A stretch of 6,451 nucleotides of DNA, taken from NCBI GenBank assembly GCA_016844515.1, contig JAERMP010000132.1:1-6451 (forward strand), in the 5' to 3' direction. Each line of letters opens with the position of its first letter. Within the stretch, counting starts at the first letter, position 1. The notes below the pieces were generated by a model. The model searched no databases, was not told the DNA's origin, and saw nothing but the letters and a program-made list of their open reading frames with translations. A program made the translations under genes and the position numbers. Positions 1 to 5,172 of this stretch are shown piece after piece. Origin of the DNA: Thermoleophilia bacterium. GTDB lineage: Bacteria; Actinomycetota; Thermoleophilia; Gaiellales; Gaiellaceae.

Positions 1-691
1 GGAGGCGTCGTTCACCGTCAACATCGACCACCATCACGACAATCCGCGCTTCGGAGACGTGAACCTGATCGTCGACGACGCATCCTCGACCGGGGAGGTA
101 CTTGCGGATGTCTTTCGCGAGTTGGGCGTCCAGCTGACTCCCGAGATCGCCGAGGCTCTCTATATCGCGCTCGTCACCGACACGGGACGCTTCCAGTACG
201 CCAACACGACGCCGAAGGCGCTACGGCTCGCGGCCGACCTCGTCGATGCCGGCGCGGACGTGCACCGCGTCTTCCAGGGTGTGTACGAGAACGTCCAGTT
301 TGCAAAGCTCAAGCTGCTTGCGCGGGCACTCGATCGCGCACAGGTGCTCGAGGGAGGGGAGATCGTCGTTTCACACCTCTTGCGCGACGACTTCGAGGCG
401 GTGGGCGCGGCGGAGCCGTACTCCGAGGGAATCATCGACTTCCTGCGCTCGGCCGAAGGCGCGCTGGTCTCGGCGCTCATTCGCGAGCCGCCGCGCGACG
501 GTGCTCCCGCGCGCAAGGTGTCGCTGCGCTCGTCGGTGGACGAGGTGGATGTCAGCGCAATCGCGCGTAAATTGGGCGGGGGTGGCCACCGCGAAGCGGC
601 TGGCTTCTCCAGCGACCTCTCGGTGGAGGAGATCACGGACTTCATCGTCCGCGAGGTTGTTGCACAAGTCGGTGCCGCCGCCGAAAGGTGA
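1..691 (+). CDS. nrnA: DHH/DHHA1 phosphoesterase, NrnA-like (nanoRNase / pAp or cyclic-dinucleotide phosphodiesterase), 5' partial
   Basis: The reading frame is open from the left edge (codons start at base 2) to TGA at 689-691, so the true start is outside the window. An internal GTG at 59 is not the start, because the family's DHH motif lies upstream of it: NIDHHHDN, with Asp-His-His at 26-34, which binds the catalytic metals. It is followed by FGDVNL and the typical ASSTGEV. VTDTGRFQYANT (about 175-210) is the next metal-binding motif of the DHH domain. The C-terminal DHHA1 domain ends with the substrate-binding glycine motif GGGGHREAAGF (about 574-606). NrnA proteins degrade 2-5 nt RNAs and often dephosphorylate pAp; actinobacterial relatives also cleave c-di-AMP or pApA. 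These are soluble cytoplasmic enzymes. The gene commonly sits next to rbfA and truB, which fits the downstream neighbour. The exact substrate cannot be told from this fragment. Confidence 0.93.
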   Translation, partial: EASFTVNIDHHHDNPRFGDVNLIVDDASSTGEVLADVFRELGVQLTPEIAEALYIALVTDTGRFQYANTTPKALRLAADLVDAGADVHRVFQGVYENVQFAKLKLLARALDRAQVLEGGEIVVSHLLRDDFEAVGAAEPYSEGIIDFLRSAEGALVSALIREPPRDGAPARKVSLRSSVDEVDVSAIARKLGGGGHREAAGFSSDLSVEEITDFIVREVVAQVGAAAER

Positions 692-693
692 TC

Positions 694-913
694 AGATGAT
701 CGATGCCATGAGATCGCCTTCTCCGGGGCGTGAGCTGGCCGCTCGGGGGTGCGACGGGAGAGCGGCGGCGATGCCGGACGCCTCGCTGTCGCTCTCCCGT
801 CGCGAAGCGCACGCCCGGCGGGAGGCCGTTGTACGGCCTCCCGCCCGGGTGGAAGCAGCCCTGGCGCGCCAGATCGCGCATCCGGACGCGTGAGATCGTG
901 GCATCGATCATCT
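694..913 (+). ncRNA. Candidate structured RNA or inverted-repeat element filling the nrnA-truB gap
   Basis: Almost the whole gap folds on paper. The outer stem AGATGATCGATGCCA (694-708) pairs perfectly with TGGCATCGATCATCT (899-913). Just inside, the octamer TGAGATCG occurs at both 709-716 and 891-898 and can pair with itself as U.G, G-C, A-U, tandem G.A/A.G, U-A, C-G, G.U. Inner hairpins are GAGC/GCTC (732-735/741-744); a perfect 13-bp stem GCGACGGGAGAGC (751-763) with 791-803; a 12-bp stem (818-829/833-844) with a 3-nt loop, extended to 813/850 by five more pairs past one bulged C; and CTGGCGCGCCAG (861-872). The G.U pairs form only on the plus-strand transcript. No U-tract follows the hairpins, so a simple terminator is unlikely. 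It could be a cis-acting leader of truB, an independent RNA, an mRNA processing site or a MITE-like repeat. Clear target-site duplications are not visible. I do not recognise a known RNA family. Confidence 0.5.
696..893 (+). CDS. Doubtful 65-codon ORF inside the inverted-repeat region
   Basis: ATG at 696 is preceded by AAAGGTGATC (684-693), a good match to the anti-Shine-Dalgarno complement, and the frame stays open to TGA at 891-893. The product would start MIDAMRSPSPGREL and is rich in Ala, Arg and Pro, with no recognisable domain, signal peptide or membrane segment. Against it: by hand count, GC is roughly 80, 65 and 77 percent at codon positions 1, 2 and 3, without the usual low second and very high third position of coding DNA in such genomes, and the sequence is dominated by perfect inverted repeats. 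I list it only because of its ribosome-binding-like sequence. It may be a short leader ORF within the structured element, or chance. Confidence 0.13.
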   Translation: MIDAMRSPSPGRELAARGCDGRAAAMPDASLSLSRREAHARREAVVRPPARVEAALARQIAHPDA

Positions 914-917
914 ACTA

Positions 918-1574
918 GTGCCACCTCGTGCACTGACGCCAAGCGGGATCATCCTCGTCGACAAGCCTGCGGGGCCGACGTCCTTTGCGATCGTTGCGGC
1001 GGTGCGACGGCGAACTGGTGCGCGCACAGGCCACGCCGGGACGCTCGACCCCTTCGCCACGGGCCTCTTGCTACTCCTCTCTGGAGCCGCGACACGGCTG
1101 CAGCCTCGCTTCGTGGGGCTCGGAAAGCGATACGTGACCGAGATCGACCTCTCGGCACGCACTTCCACCGGTGATCGCGAGGGTGATGTCGTCGAGGAGC
1201 ACAATCCGCCGGTAGAGGTTGATCTCGATGCACGACTCGAGGAGCTTCGAGGGCCCGTCGACCTTCCCATTCCCGCGGCCTCGGCCGTGAAGATCGACGG
1301 CGAGCGAGCCTACAAGCTGCATCGTCAGGGCATCGTGGTGGAGATGCCCGTGCGAACGATGCACGTGCACGAGCTGATACTGGACGGATACGAGGCAGGC
1401 GTCGCGCGGCTCGAGCTCCACGTGGCGTCGGGCACCTATATCCGCGCCATCGCAGACGCGCTGGGCGGGCACTGCCGATCTCTCCGTCGCACCGAGATCG
1501 GCCCGTTCTCCGTTGCCGAGGCCGATCCCGAGCGAATCATTTCTCCTGAAGACGCGCTCGCGAGGCTTGCATGA
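918..1574 (+). CDS. truB: tRNA pseudouridine(55) synthase TruB, short form
   Basis: TruB isomerises U55 in the T-loop of tRNAs and also helps tRNA folding. The 218-aa product shows VDKPAGPTS (residues 14-22), the catalytic block GHAGTLDPFATGLL with the nucleophile Asp44, GKRYVTEI with the conserved Tyr72, SAVKIDGERAYKLHRQG (from 122) and the late motif SGTYIRAIADALG. The usual QxPPxxSA block is altered to IPAASA (118-123). The protein ends soon after the catalytic core; E. coli TruB is 314 aa and carries a C-terminal PUA-like RNA-binding domain that is missing here. GTG at 918 is the only plausible start: the frame is closed by TGA at 891-893 and no ATG, GTG or TTG precedes 918. No Shine-Dalgarno sequence lies in front of it; instead the outer stem of the upstream element ends at 913. 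Its stop overlaps the ribF start as ATGA. Confidence 0.95.
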   Translation: MPPRALTPSGIILVDKPAGPTSFAIVAAVRRRTGARTGHAGTLDPFATGLLLLLSGAATRLQPRFVGLGKRYVTEIDLSARTSTGDREGDVVEEHNPPVEVDLDARLEELRGPVDLPIPAASAVKIDGERAYKLHRQGIVVEMPVRTMHVHELILDGYEAGVARLELHVASGTYIRAIADALGGHCRSLRRTEIGPFSVAEADPERIISPEDALARLA

Positions 1575-2446
1575 AAGTCGTCCGCACCTCGGCCGAGCTC
1601 ACACCGCAACCGCGCGCTGTCGCCATCGGGAGCTTCGACGGAGTGCACCGCGGGCACCGCTCGGTACTGGATGCCGTTCGCGGAACCGGGCTCGAGCCGG
1701 CGGTCATCACCTTCGACCCGCACCCGCGCATCGCGCTCGGCAACAAGGTCGAGCTCCTGACGACCCTAGAGCGGCGCCTCGAGCTGTTCGACGACGCTGG
1801 GATCGAGACCGTTTTCGTTGCGGCCTTCACTCCGGAGCTCCAAAGGCTCACGCCTGAAGCGTTCGCCGAGCAGTTCCTCCGCGCGATCGGCGTCGAGTGC
1901 GTCGTCGCCGGCGAGGACTTCCGCTTCGGCGTACGGCGCTCGGGAGATCTCGCATTGCTCGAGAGTCTCGGATTCGACGTCGTGGTGCCAGTAGAGATCG
2001 ACGGCGTGTCGTCGACCGCGATTCGCGCTGCCCTCGCAGGGGGTGATGTCGACGCCGCCGCCGAAATGCTGGGCCGGCCATTCGAGCTCGACGGTGTCGT
2101 TGTCGCCGGCGACCAGCGGGGCGGGACGCTCGGCTACCCGACGGCGAACCTCCGCCTCGATCCGGATCTCGCGTGCCCCCAGTACGGGATCTACGCCGGA
2201 GCGGCGCTCGGGCACCGGGCAGCTGTCTCCATCGGGACGAATCCGCACTACGGCGGCATCGAGCGGCGGATCGAGCCGTTTCTTCTCGACTACGAGGGCG
2301 ATCTCTACGGGCAGCGGCTGGTGGTCGAGCTCTGGGAGCGGCTGCGCGACGAGGCCGTCTTCGAGTCGGAGGAGGCGCTCGTCGAGCAGATTGCCCGAGA
2401 CGTCGAGGCGACACGTGACGCACGGAGGCCGCGGGGCGATAACTAA
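1571..2446 (+). CDS. ribF: Bifunctional riboflavin kinase / FMN adenylyltransferase (FAD synthetase)
   Basis: RibF phosphorylates riboflavin to FMN and adenylylates FMN to FAD in the cytoplasm. At 291 aa it has near-normal length for the bacterial two-domain enzyme (about 300-340). The N-terminal nucleotidyltransferase domain has GSFDGVHRGHR (residues 20-30, the HxGH-type ATP site), TFDPHP (47-52), GEDFRFG (114-120) and SSTAIR (147-152). The C-terminal kinase domain starts near GRPFELDGVV (168-177), has LGYPTANL with the PTAN metal/phosphate motif at 190-193, then IGTNPHYGG and the closing stretch GQRLVVELWERLRDE with the expected catalytic acidic region. ATG at 1571 overlaps the truB stop (ATGA at 1571-1574), and GAGG at 1562-1565 gives a ribosome-binding site 5 nt upstream, so translation is probably coupled to truB. 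I see no FMN riboswitch; the gap before truB does not match one that I recognise. Confidence 0.96.
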   Translation: MKVVRTSAELTPQPRAVAIGSFDGVHRGHRSVLDAVRGTGLEPAVITFDPHPRIALGNKVELLTTLERRLELFDDAGIETVFVAAFTPELQRLTPEAFAEQFLRAIGVECVVAGEDFRFGVRRSGDLALLESLGFDVVVPVEIDGVSSTAIRAALAGGDVDAAAEMLGRPFELDGVVVAGDQRGGTLGYPTANLRLDPDLACPQYGIYAGAALGHRAAVSIGTNPHYGGIERRIEPFLLDYEGDLYGQRLVVELWERLRDEAVFESEEALVEQIARDVEATRDARRPRGDN

Positions 2447-2455
2447 CGTAGTGCC

Positions 2456-3394
2456 GTGGCAGGCGAGAACGGACATCCGCTGATCCAGGCGCGCGGCCTC
2501 GTCAAGCGCTTCGGCCAGCTCACCGCGGTCGACGCGATCGACTTCGACCTCCAGCGCGGGGAGGCTTTCGGCTTCCTCGGTCCGAACGGCGCGGGGAAGA
2601 CCTCGACGATGCGCATGATCGGGTGCGTCTCGCCAGTGACCGACGGCACCCTCAGCGTCTTCGGGCTCGACCCAGCCCGCGATGGCGCGAAGATTCGTGC
2701 CCGGCTGGGCGTCGTGCCGCAGCAGGACACCCTCGACATGGAGCTTACGGTCCGCGAGAACATCATCATCTACGGGCGCTACTTCGGGCTCTCCCGGAAG
2801 GAGCTGGGGATCCGCGCGGACGAGCTCCTCGAGTTCGTCGAGCTCACGGAGCGGGCAAACGACAAGGTCGAGCCACTTTCCGGCGGGATGAAGCGTCGGC
2901 TCACGATCGCGCGCTCGCTGATCAACGATCCGGAGGTCATGCTCCTCGACGAGCCGACGACCGGACTCGACCCGCAGGCCAGACACGTTGTTTGGGATCG
3001 CCTGTATCGGCTGAAACGCCAGGGTGTGACGCTCCTCCTCAACACGCACTACATGGATGAGGCGGAGCAGCTCTGCGACCGGCTCGTCGTTATGGACAGA
3101 GGCAAGATCGTCGCAGAGGGCTCTCCCCGCGAGCTCATCGAGCGCTACTCGACGCGCGAGGTCGTCGAGCTTCGCTTCGACGACACACGACCCGACGACT
3201 TCGGCTACTGGACGGACGGGCTCGTCAGCCGCGTCGAGTCGCTTCCCGACCGTGTGCTCCTGTACACCGACGACGGAGACGCAGCGTCGCACGGGCTCCA
3301 CGAGCGCGGGCTCGTCCCCGAGAGCGTCCTCGTTCGTCGAAGCACGCTCGAGGACGTGTTCCTCCACCTCACAGGGCGGACCCTGATCGAATGA
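2456..3394 (+). CDS. ABC-2 type transporter, ATP-binding protein (NodI/DrrA-like)
   Basis: This 312-aa cytoplasmic ATPase would energise export through the two permeases encoded downstream. Walker A is GPNGAGKTS (residues 42-50), the Q-loop lies at VPQQD (87-91), the ABC signature is LSGGMKRR (141-148), Walker B is VMLLDEP (161-167), the D-loop is GLD (170-172) and the H-loop is NTH (His198). VVPQQDTLDMELTVREN and GRYFGLS resemble NodI-type ATPases. The tail (about 220-312) ends LEDVFLHLTGR, as in DrrA/NodI proteins with a C-terminal regulatory domain. GTG at 2456 is the only start upstream of the first conserved strand, 9 nt after the ribF stop at 2444-2446; it has no Shine-Dalgarno, so it may be leaderless or read through from ribF. 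Substrates of this family include lipo-oligosaccharides, anthracyclines and other amphiphiles; the one here cannot be inferred. The stop overlaps a possible 50-codon ORF. Confidence 0.94.
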   Translation: MAGENGHPLIQARGLVKRFGQLTAVDAIDFDLQRGEAFGFLGPNGAGKTSTMRMIGCVSPVTDGTLSVFGLDPARDGAKIRARLGVVPQQDTLDMELTVRENIIIYGRYFGLSRKELGIRADELLEFVELTERANDKVEPLSGGMKRRLTIARSLINDPEVMLLDEPTTGLDPQARHVVWDRLYRLKRQGVTLLLNTHYMDEAEQLCDRLVVMDRGKIVAEGSPRELIERYSTREVVELRFDDTRPDDFGYWTDGLVSRVESLPDRVLLYTDDGDAASHGLHERGLVPESVLVRRSTLEDVFLHLTGRTLIE

Positions 3395-3543
3395 CGACCG
3401 CTCACCTTCGGCTCGCGTTCGCCAGCGTATGGGCGAACGGAAACCATGTTTCCTCCCGTGAAGCCCCCTTCTTCTTGAAGACGTGGGGAACCTCCCGGTT
3501 CCCCACACCCCTCCACGCGCATCGGCCGAAGGTCGGCCGATGA
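3391..3543 (+). CDS. Possible 50-aa small protein bridging ATPase and permease
   Basis: ATG at 3391 overlaps the ATPase stop (ATGA, 3391-3394), the frame is open for 50 codons, and its TGA (3541-3543) overlaps the permease ATG at 3540 (again ATGA). Four-base overlaps at both ends are what a translationally coupled operon gene would show. The product begins MTTAHLRLAFASVW and contains EAPFFLKTWGTSRFPTP; it is basic, has no clear transmembrane helix and belongs to no family I recognise. Third-position GC is about 76 percent by hand count, lower than the neighbouring permease start (about 83 percent over 30 codons), with about 58 percent at positions 1 and 2, which is ambiguous. The DNA also contains four hairpins, and no good ribosome-binding site precedes it. 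It may be a real small subunit, a coupling peptide without function, or chance. Confidence 0.3.
   Translation: MTTAHLRLAFASVWANGNHVSSREAPFFLKTWGTSRFPTPLHAHRPKVGR
3416..3453 (+). repeat. Two abutting small inverted repeats after the ATPase gene
   Basis: CGTTCGCC (3416-3423) pairs perfectly with GGCGAACG (3432-3439) across an 8-nt loop. Sharing its last base, GGAAAC (3439-3444) pairs with GTTTCC (3448-3453) across the loop CAT. They sit 22 bases past the ATPase stop. There is no long U-tract, so any termination or mRNA-stabilising role is only a suggestion. Confidence 0.4.
3483..3506 (+). repeat. Perfect 10-bp hairpin with 4-nt loop upstream of permease
   Basis: GTGGGGAACC (3483-3492) and GGTTCCCCAC (3497-3506) are exact reverse complements around TCCC. 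The hairpin could slow or end part of transcription between the ATPase and the permeases, or protect mRNA ends. No run of T follows, so a classical intrinsic terminator is not supported. The GTG at 3483 could in theory start an N-terminally longer permease, but it has no properly spaced ribosome-binding site. Confidence 0.5.
3520..3542 (+). promoter_or_regulatory. Hairpin enclosing the Shine-Dalgarno and start codon of the first permease
   Basis: CATCGGCCGA (3520-3529) pairs perfectly with TCGGCCGATG (3533-3542) around the 3-nt loop AGG. The last three bases of the right arm are the permease ATG (3540-3542), and the ribosome-binding site GAAGG (3528-3532) is split between left arm and loop. 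In a free transcript the start would be hidden; ribosomes arriving from the preceding frame (the 50-codon ORF, which ends at 3543) would open it. This is a plausible translational-coupling switch, inferred from base pairing alone. Confidence 0.45.
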
Positions 3544-4316
3544 GCTCCCTGGCACTGACCATTCGGCCGCTCGAGTTCTTCCTCGCCCAGTACCGACGAA
3601 TCTGGCGTGCCAGCGTCGTCTCGAGCGTCGTCACCCCGATCGTCTACCTGCTCGCGCTCGGCGTCGGCATGGGGGCGTTCATCGGCGACGTCACCTTCCG
3701 AGGGCAGACGTACGAGTACTTCGAGTTCGTGGCCCCTGGCCTGCTGGCCGCCACTGCGATGCAGATCGCGTCGTTCGAGGCGAGCTGGCCCGTTCTCAAC
3801 GCGATCAAGTGGAGCCGCCAGTACCACGCGATGCTGGCGACGCCGCTCGGTATCCGGCACGTCGTCCTCGCGCACCAGGCGTTCATCGCATCTCGAATGT
3901 TGCTGACCGCCACCGTCTACCTCGTCGTGATCGCCGCCTTCGGAGCGGTCAAATCGCCGCTCGCCGTCTTCGCGATCCCCGTCGCCATCCTCGTCGGGCT
4001 CGCCTACTCGGCGCCGATCGCCGCGTGGGGGGCGCATACGGAGAACGAGGCCTCGTTCGTCGCCATCTTCCGGTTCGTGATTCTCCCGATGTTCCTCTTC
4101 TCGGGGACGTTCTTCCCGATAACCGAGCTGCCAGCGCCACTCGAGCTCATCGCCTACGCAACGCCGCTCTGGCACGGGGTGGACCTCTGTCGGCAGCTCA
4201 TCCTCGGCGACGTCGTCTCATGGATCGCGCTCGTCCACGTCCTCTACCTCGTCGCGTGCGTCGGCGTTGGTCTCGCGCTTGCGCTCTTCACGTACCGCAG
4301 GAGGCTCGTCGTCTGA
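3540..4316 (+). CDS. ABC-2 type transporter permease, NodJ-like, first of two
   Basis: This 258-aa integral membrane protein would form half of the export channel driven by the upstream ATPase. About six hydrophobic segments are visible: VVTPIVYLLALGVGMGAFI; FVAPGLLAATAMQIASF; LLTATVYLVVIAAF; LAVFAIPVAILVGLAYSA; FVILPMFLFSGTFFPI; and VLYLVACVGVGLALALF, followed by the basic end TYRRRLVV. The core FVAPGLL, LPMFLFSGTFFPI and TPLWHGVDLCRQL is typical of NodJ-type ABC-2 permeases, and the length matches that family (about 255-265 aa). ATG at 3540 is preferred over GTG at 3483 because GAAGG (3528-3532) lies 7 nt upstream and the extra 19 residues would be polar and unlike the family. The stop TGA (4314-4316) overlaps the next gene's ATG by one base. 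Confidence 0.93.
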   Translation: MSSLALTIRPLEFFLAQYRRIWRASVVSSVVTPIVYLLALGVGMGAFIGDVTFRGQTYEYFEFVAPGLLAATAMQIASFEASWPVLNAIKWSRQYHAMLATPLGIRHVVLAHQAFIASRMLLTATVYLVVIAAFGAVKSPLAVFAIPVAILVGLAYSAPIAAWGAHTENEASFVAIFRFVILPMFLFSGTFFPITELPAPLELIAYATPLWHGVDLCRQLILGDVVSWIALVHVLYLVACVGVGLALALFTYRRRLVV

Positions 4317-5122
4317 TGACCGAGCTCGTCGCTCGGACACCTCTCACCGCCAGTGCCCGTCCGACGGTCGGTGGGCTCCTGATCGTCGAGCGGAACGTGA
4401 TGGTCTACCGCCGGTCCTGGATGATCGTGTTCTCGGGCTTCTTCGAGCCGCTCTTCTACCTCTTCTTCTTCGTCTATCCACTCCAGGAGTTCCGCGACGT
4501 CACGGTCACGCTGAATGGGCAGGTACTCGCGTACGCGGCGTTCGTGGCGCCGGCGCTGCTCGCATCGTCGGCCATGAACGGCGCGTTCTACGACGCGACC
4601 AACGTCTTCTGGAAGCTCCGGTACGGCAAGGTCTACGAGTCGATCCTCTCGACGCCCGTTAGCCCGAAGGACGTCGCCGTGGGCGAGACGATGTGGGCGG
4701 TCGTTCGTGCGCTGATCTACTCCTCGGCGTACCTGCTCGTGATCACTGCGCTCGGTCTCGTTAACTCGTGGTGGGGTGTCCTCGCGCTTCCCGCGTGCTT
4801 CGTCATCGGCTTCGGATTCGCCGGAGCCGGGATCGCCGCGGTCACATGGATGCGGAGCTGGCAGGACTTCGAGCTCGTCCAGCTCGTCATGCTCCCGATG
4901 TTCCTGTTCTCGGCGACCTTCTACCCGATCGCGGTTTACCCGGAAGCGCTCGAGTGGCTGGTGCGCAGCTTGCCGCTGTACCACGGAATCGACCTCGTGC
5001 GCTCGCTCACGACGGGCACGGTGAGCTGGTTCCAGCTTGTCAACGTGGCCTATCTCCTCTCTATGGGCCTGATCGGGATGCGGATCGCGTCACGCCGGAT
5101 CGACAGGCTGCTGCTGAAGTGA
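4316..5122 (+). CDS. ABC-2 type transporter permease, NodJ-like, second of two
   Basis: This 268-aa membrane protein is related to its neighbour: FVAPALLASSAM, LPMFLFSATFYPI and LPLYHGIDLVRSL align with FVAPGLLAATAM, LPMFLFSGTFFPI and TPLWHGVDLCRQL, which points to tandem duplication and divergence. Hydrophobic segments include IVFSGFFEPLFYLFFFVYPL, AYAAFVAPALLASSAM, LIYSSAYLLVITALGLV, WGVLALPACFVIGFGFAGAG, LVMLPMFLFSATFYPIAV and LVNVAYLLSMGLIGM. It most likely pairs with the first permease as a heterodimer, using one ATPase. ATG at 4316 overlaps the previous stop (TGATG), with AGGAGG at 4299-4304 as a strong ribosome-binding site 11 nt upstream. The frame is open much further upstream (to about 3809), but that part is antisense-free shadow of permease 1 in another frame and lacks family similarity. 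The soluble N-terminal stretch is about 30 residues. Confidence 0.93.
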   Translation: MTELVARTPLTASARPTVGGLLIVERNVMVYRRSWMIVFSGFFEPLFYLFFFVYPLQEFRDVTVTLNGQVLAYAAFVAPALLASSAMNGAFYDATNVFWKLRYGKVYESILSTPVSPKDVAVGETMWAVVRALIYSSAYLLVITALGLVNSWWGVLALPACFVIGFGFAGAGIAAVTWMRSWQDFELVQLVMLPMFLFSATFYPIAVYPEALEWLVRSLPLYHGIDLVRSLTTGTVSWFQLVNVAYLLSMGLIGMRIASRRIDRLLLK

Positions 5123-5127
5123 TGTAG

Positions 5128-5172
5128 GCGCAAGGCATGCCTCGCGCTGGGCCGGGCATGCCCGGCCCCTAC
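5128..5172. terminator. Paired palindromic hairpins, likely bidirectional terminator
   Basis: Two hairpins lie between convergent genes. The first has the palindrome AGGCATGCCT (5133-5142) flanked by GCGC (5128-5131) and GCGC (5144-5147). The second is a perfect 20-base palindrome at 5149-5168 with arms GGGCCGGGCA and TGCCCGGCCC. In addition GTAGG (5124-5128) can pair with CCTAC (5168-5172). Palindromes fold equally on both strands, which suits stops for the permease at 5122 and the minus-strand gene ending at 5172. No U-tract is present, as is common in GC-rich bacteria, so this rests on position and structure. Confidence 0.6.

Noticed and set aside
813..850. Rho-independent terminator for the nrnA gene
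   Set aside because: The stem is very strong, but it is followed by GGAAGCAGCC rather than a T-run and lies inside a larger enclosing stem.
851..860. GGAAGCAGCC resembling the conserved SRP RNA loop region
   Set aside because: The matching 5' side of the SRP symmetric loop and the GGAA tetraloop context are missing, so the ten-base match is probably chance.
694..913. Insertion sequence or MITE with terminal inverted repeats
   Set aside because: No target-site duplication is visible next to either repeat and no transposase is present. Not excluded, but kept only as an alternative to a structured RNA.
2417..2455. Promoter ahead of the ATPase gene, with TAACTA near 2440 as a -10 box
   Set aside because: No convincing -35 element lies at the right spacing, and a single -10-like hexamer is weak evidence.
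3483..3539. GTG at 3483 as the start of the first permease
   Set aside because: It lacks a properly spaced ribosome-binding site, would add a polar Pro-rich leader unlike the family, and ATG 3540 has GAAGG 7 nt upstream.
1766..3634. Long open frame on the minus strand (622 codons)
   Set aside because: It lies antisense to ribF and the ATPase, both of which have clear family motifs. Long antisense frames are expected in GC-rich coding DNA; the product is a charged, low-information sequence without a domain.
3402..4175. Minus-strand open frame rich in Asp, Glu and Arg
   Set aside because: Antisense shadow of permease 1: hydrophobic codons read in reverse give acidic and basic residues.
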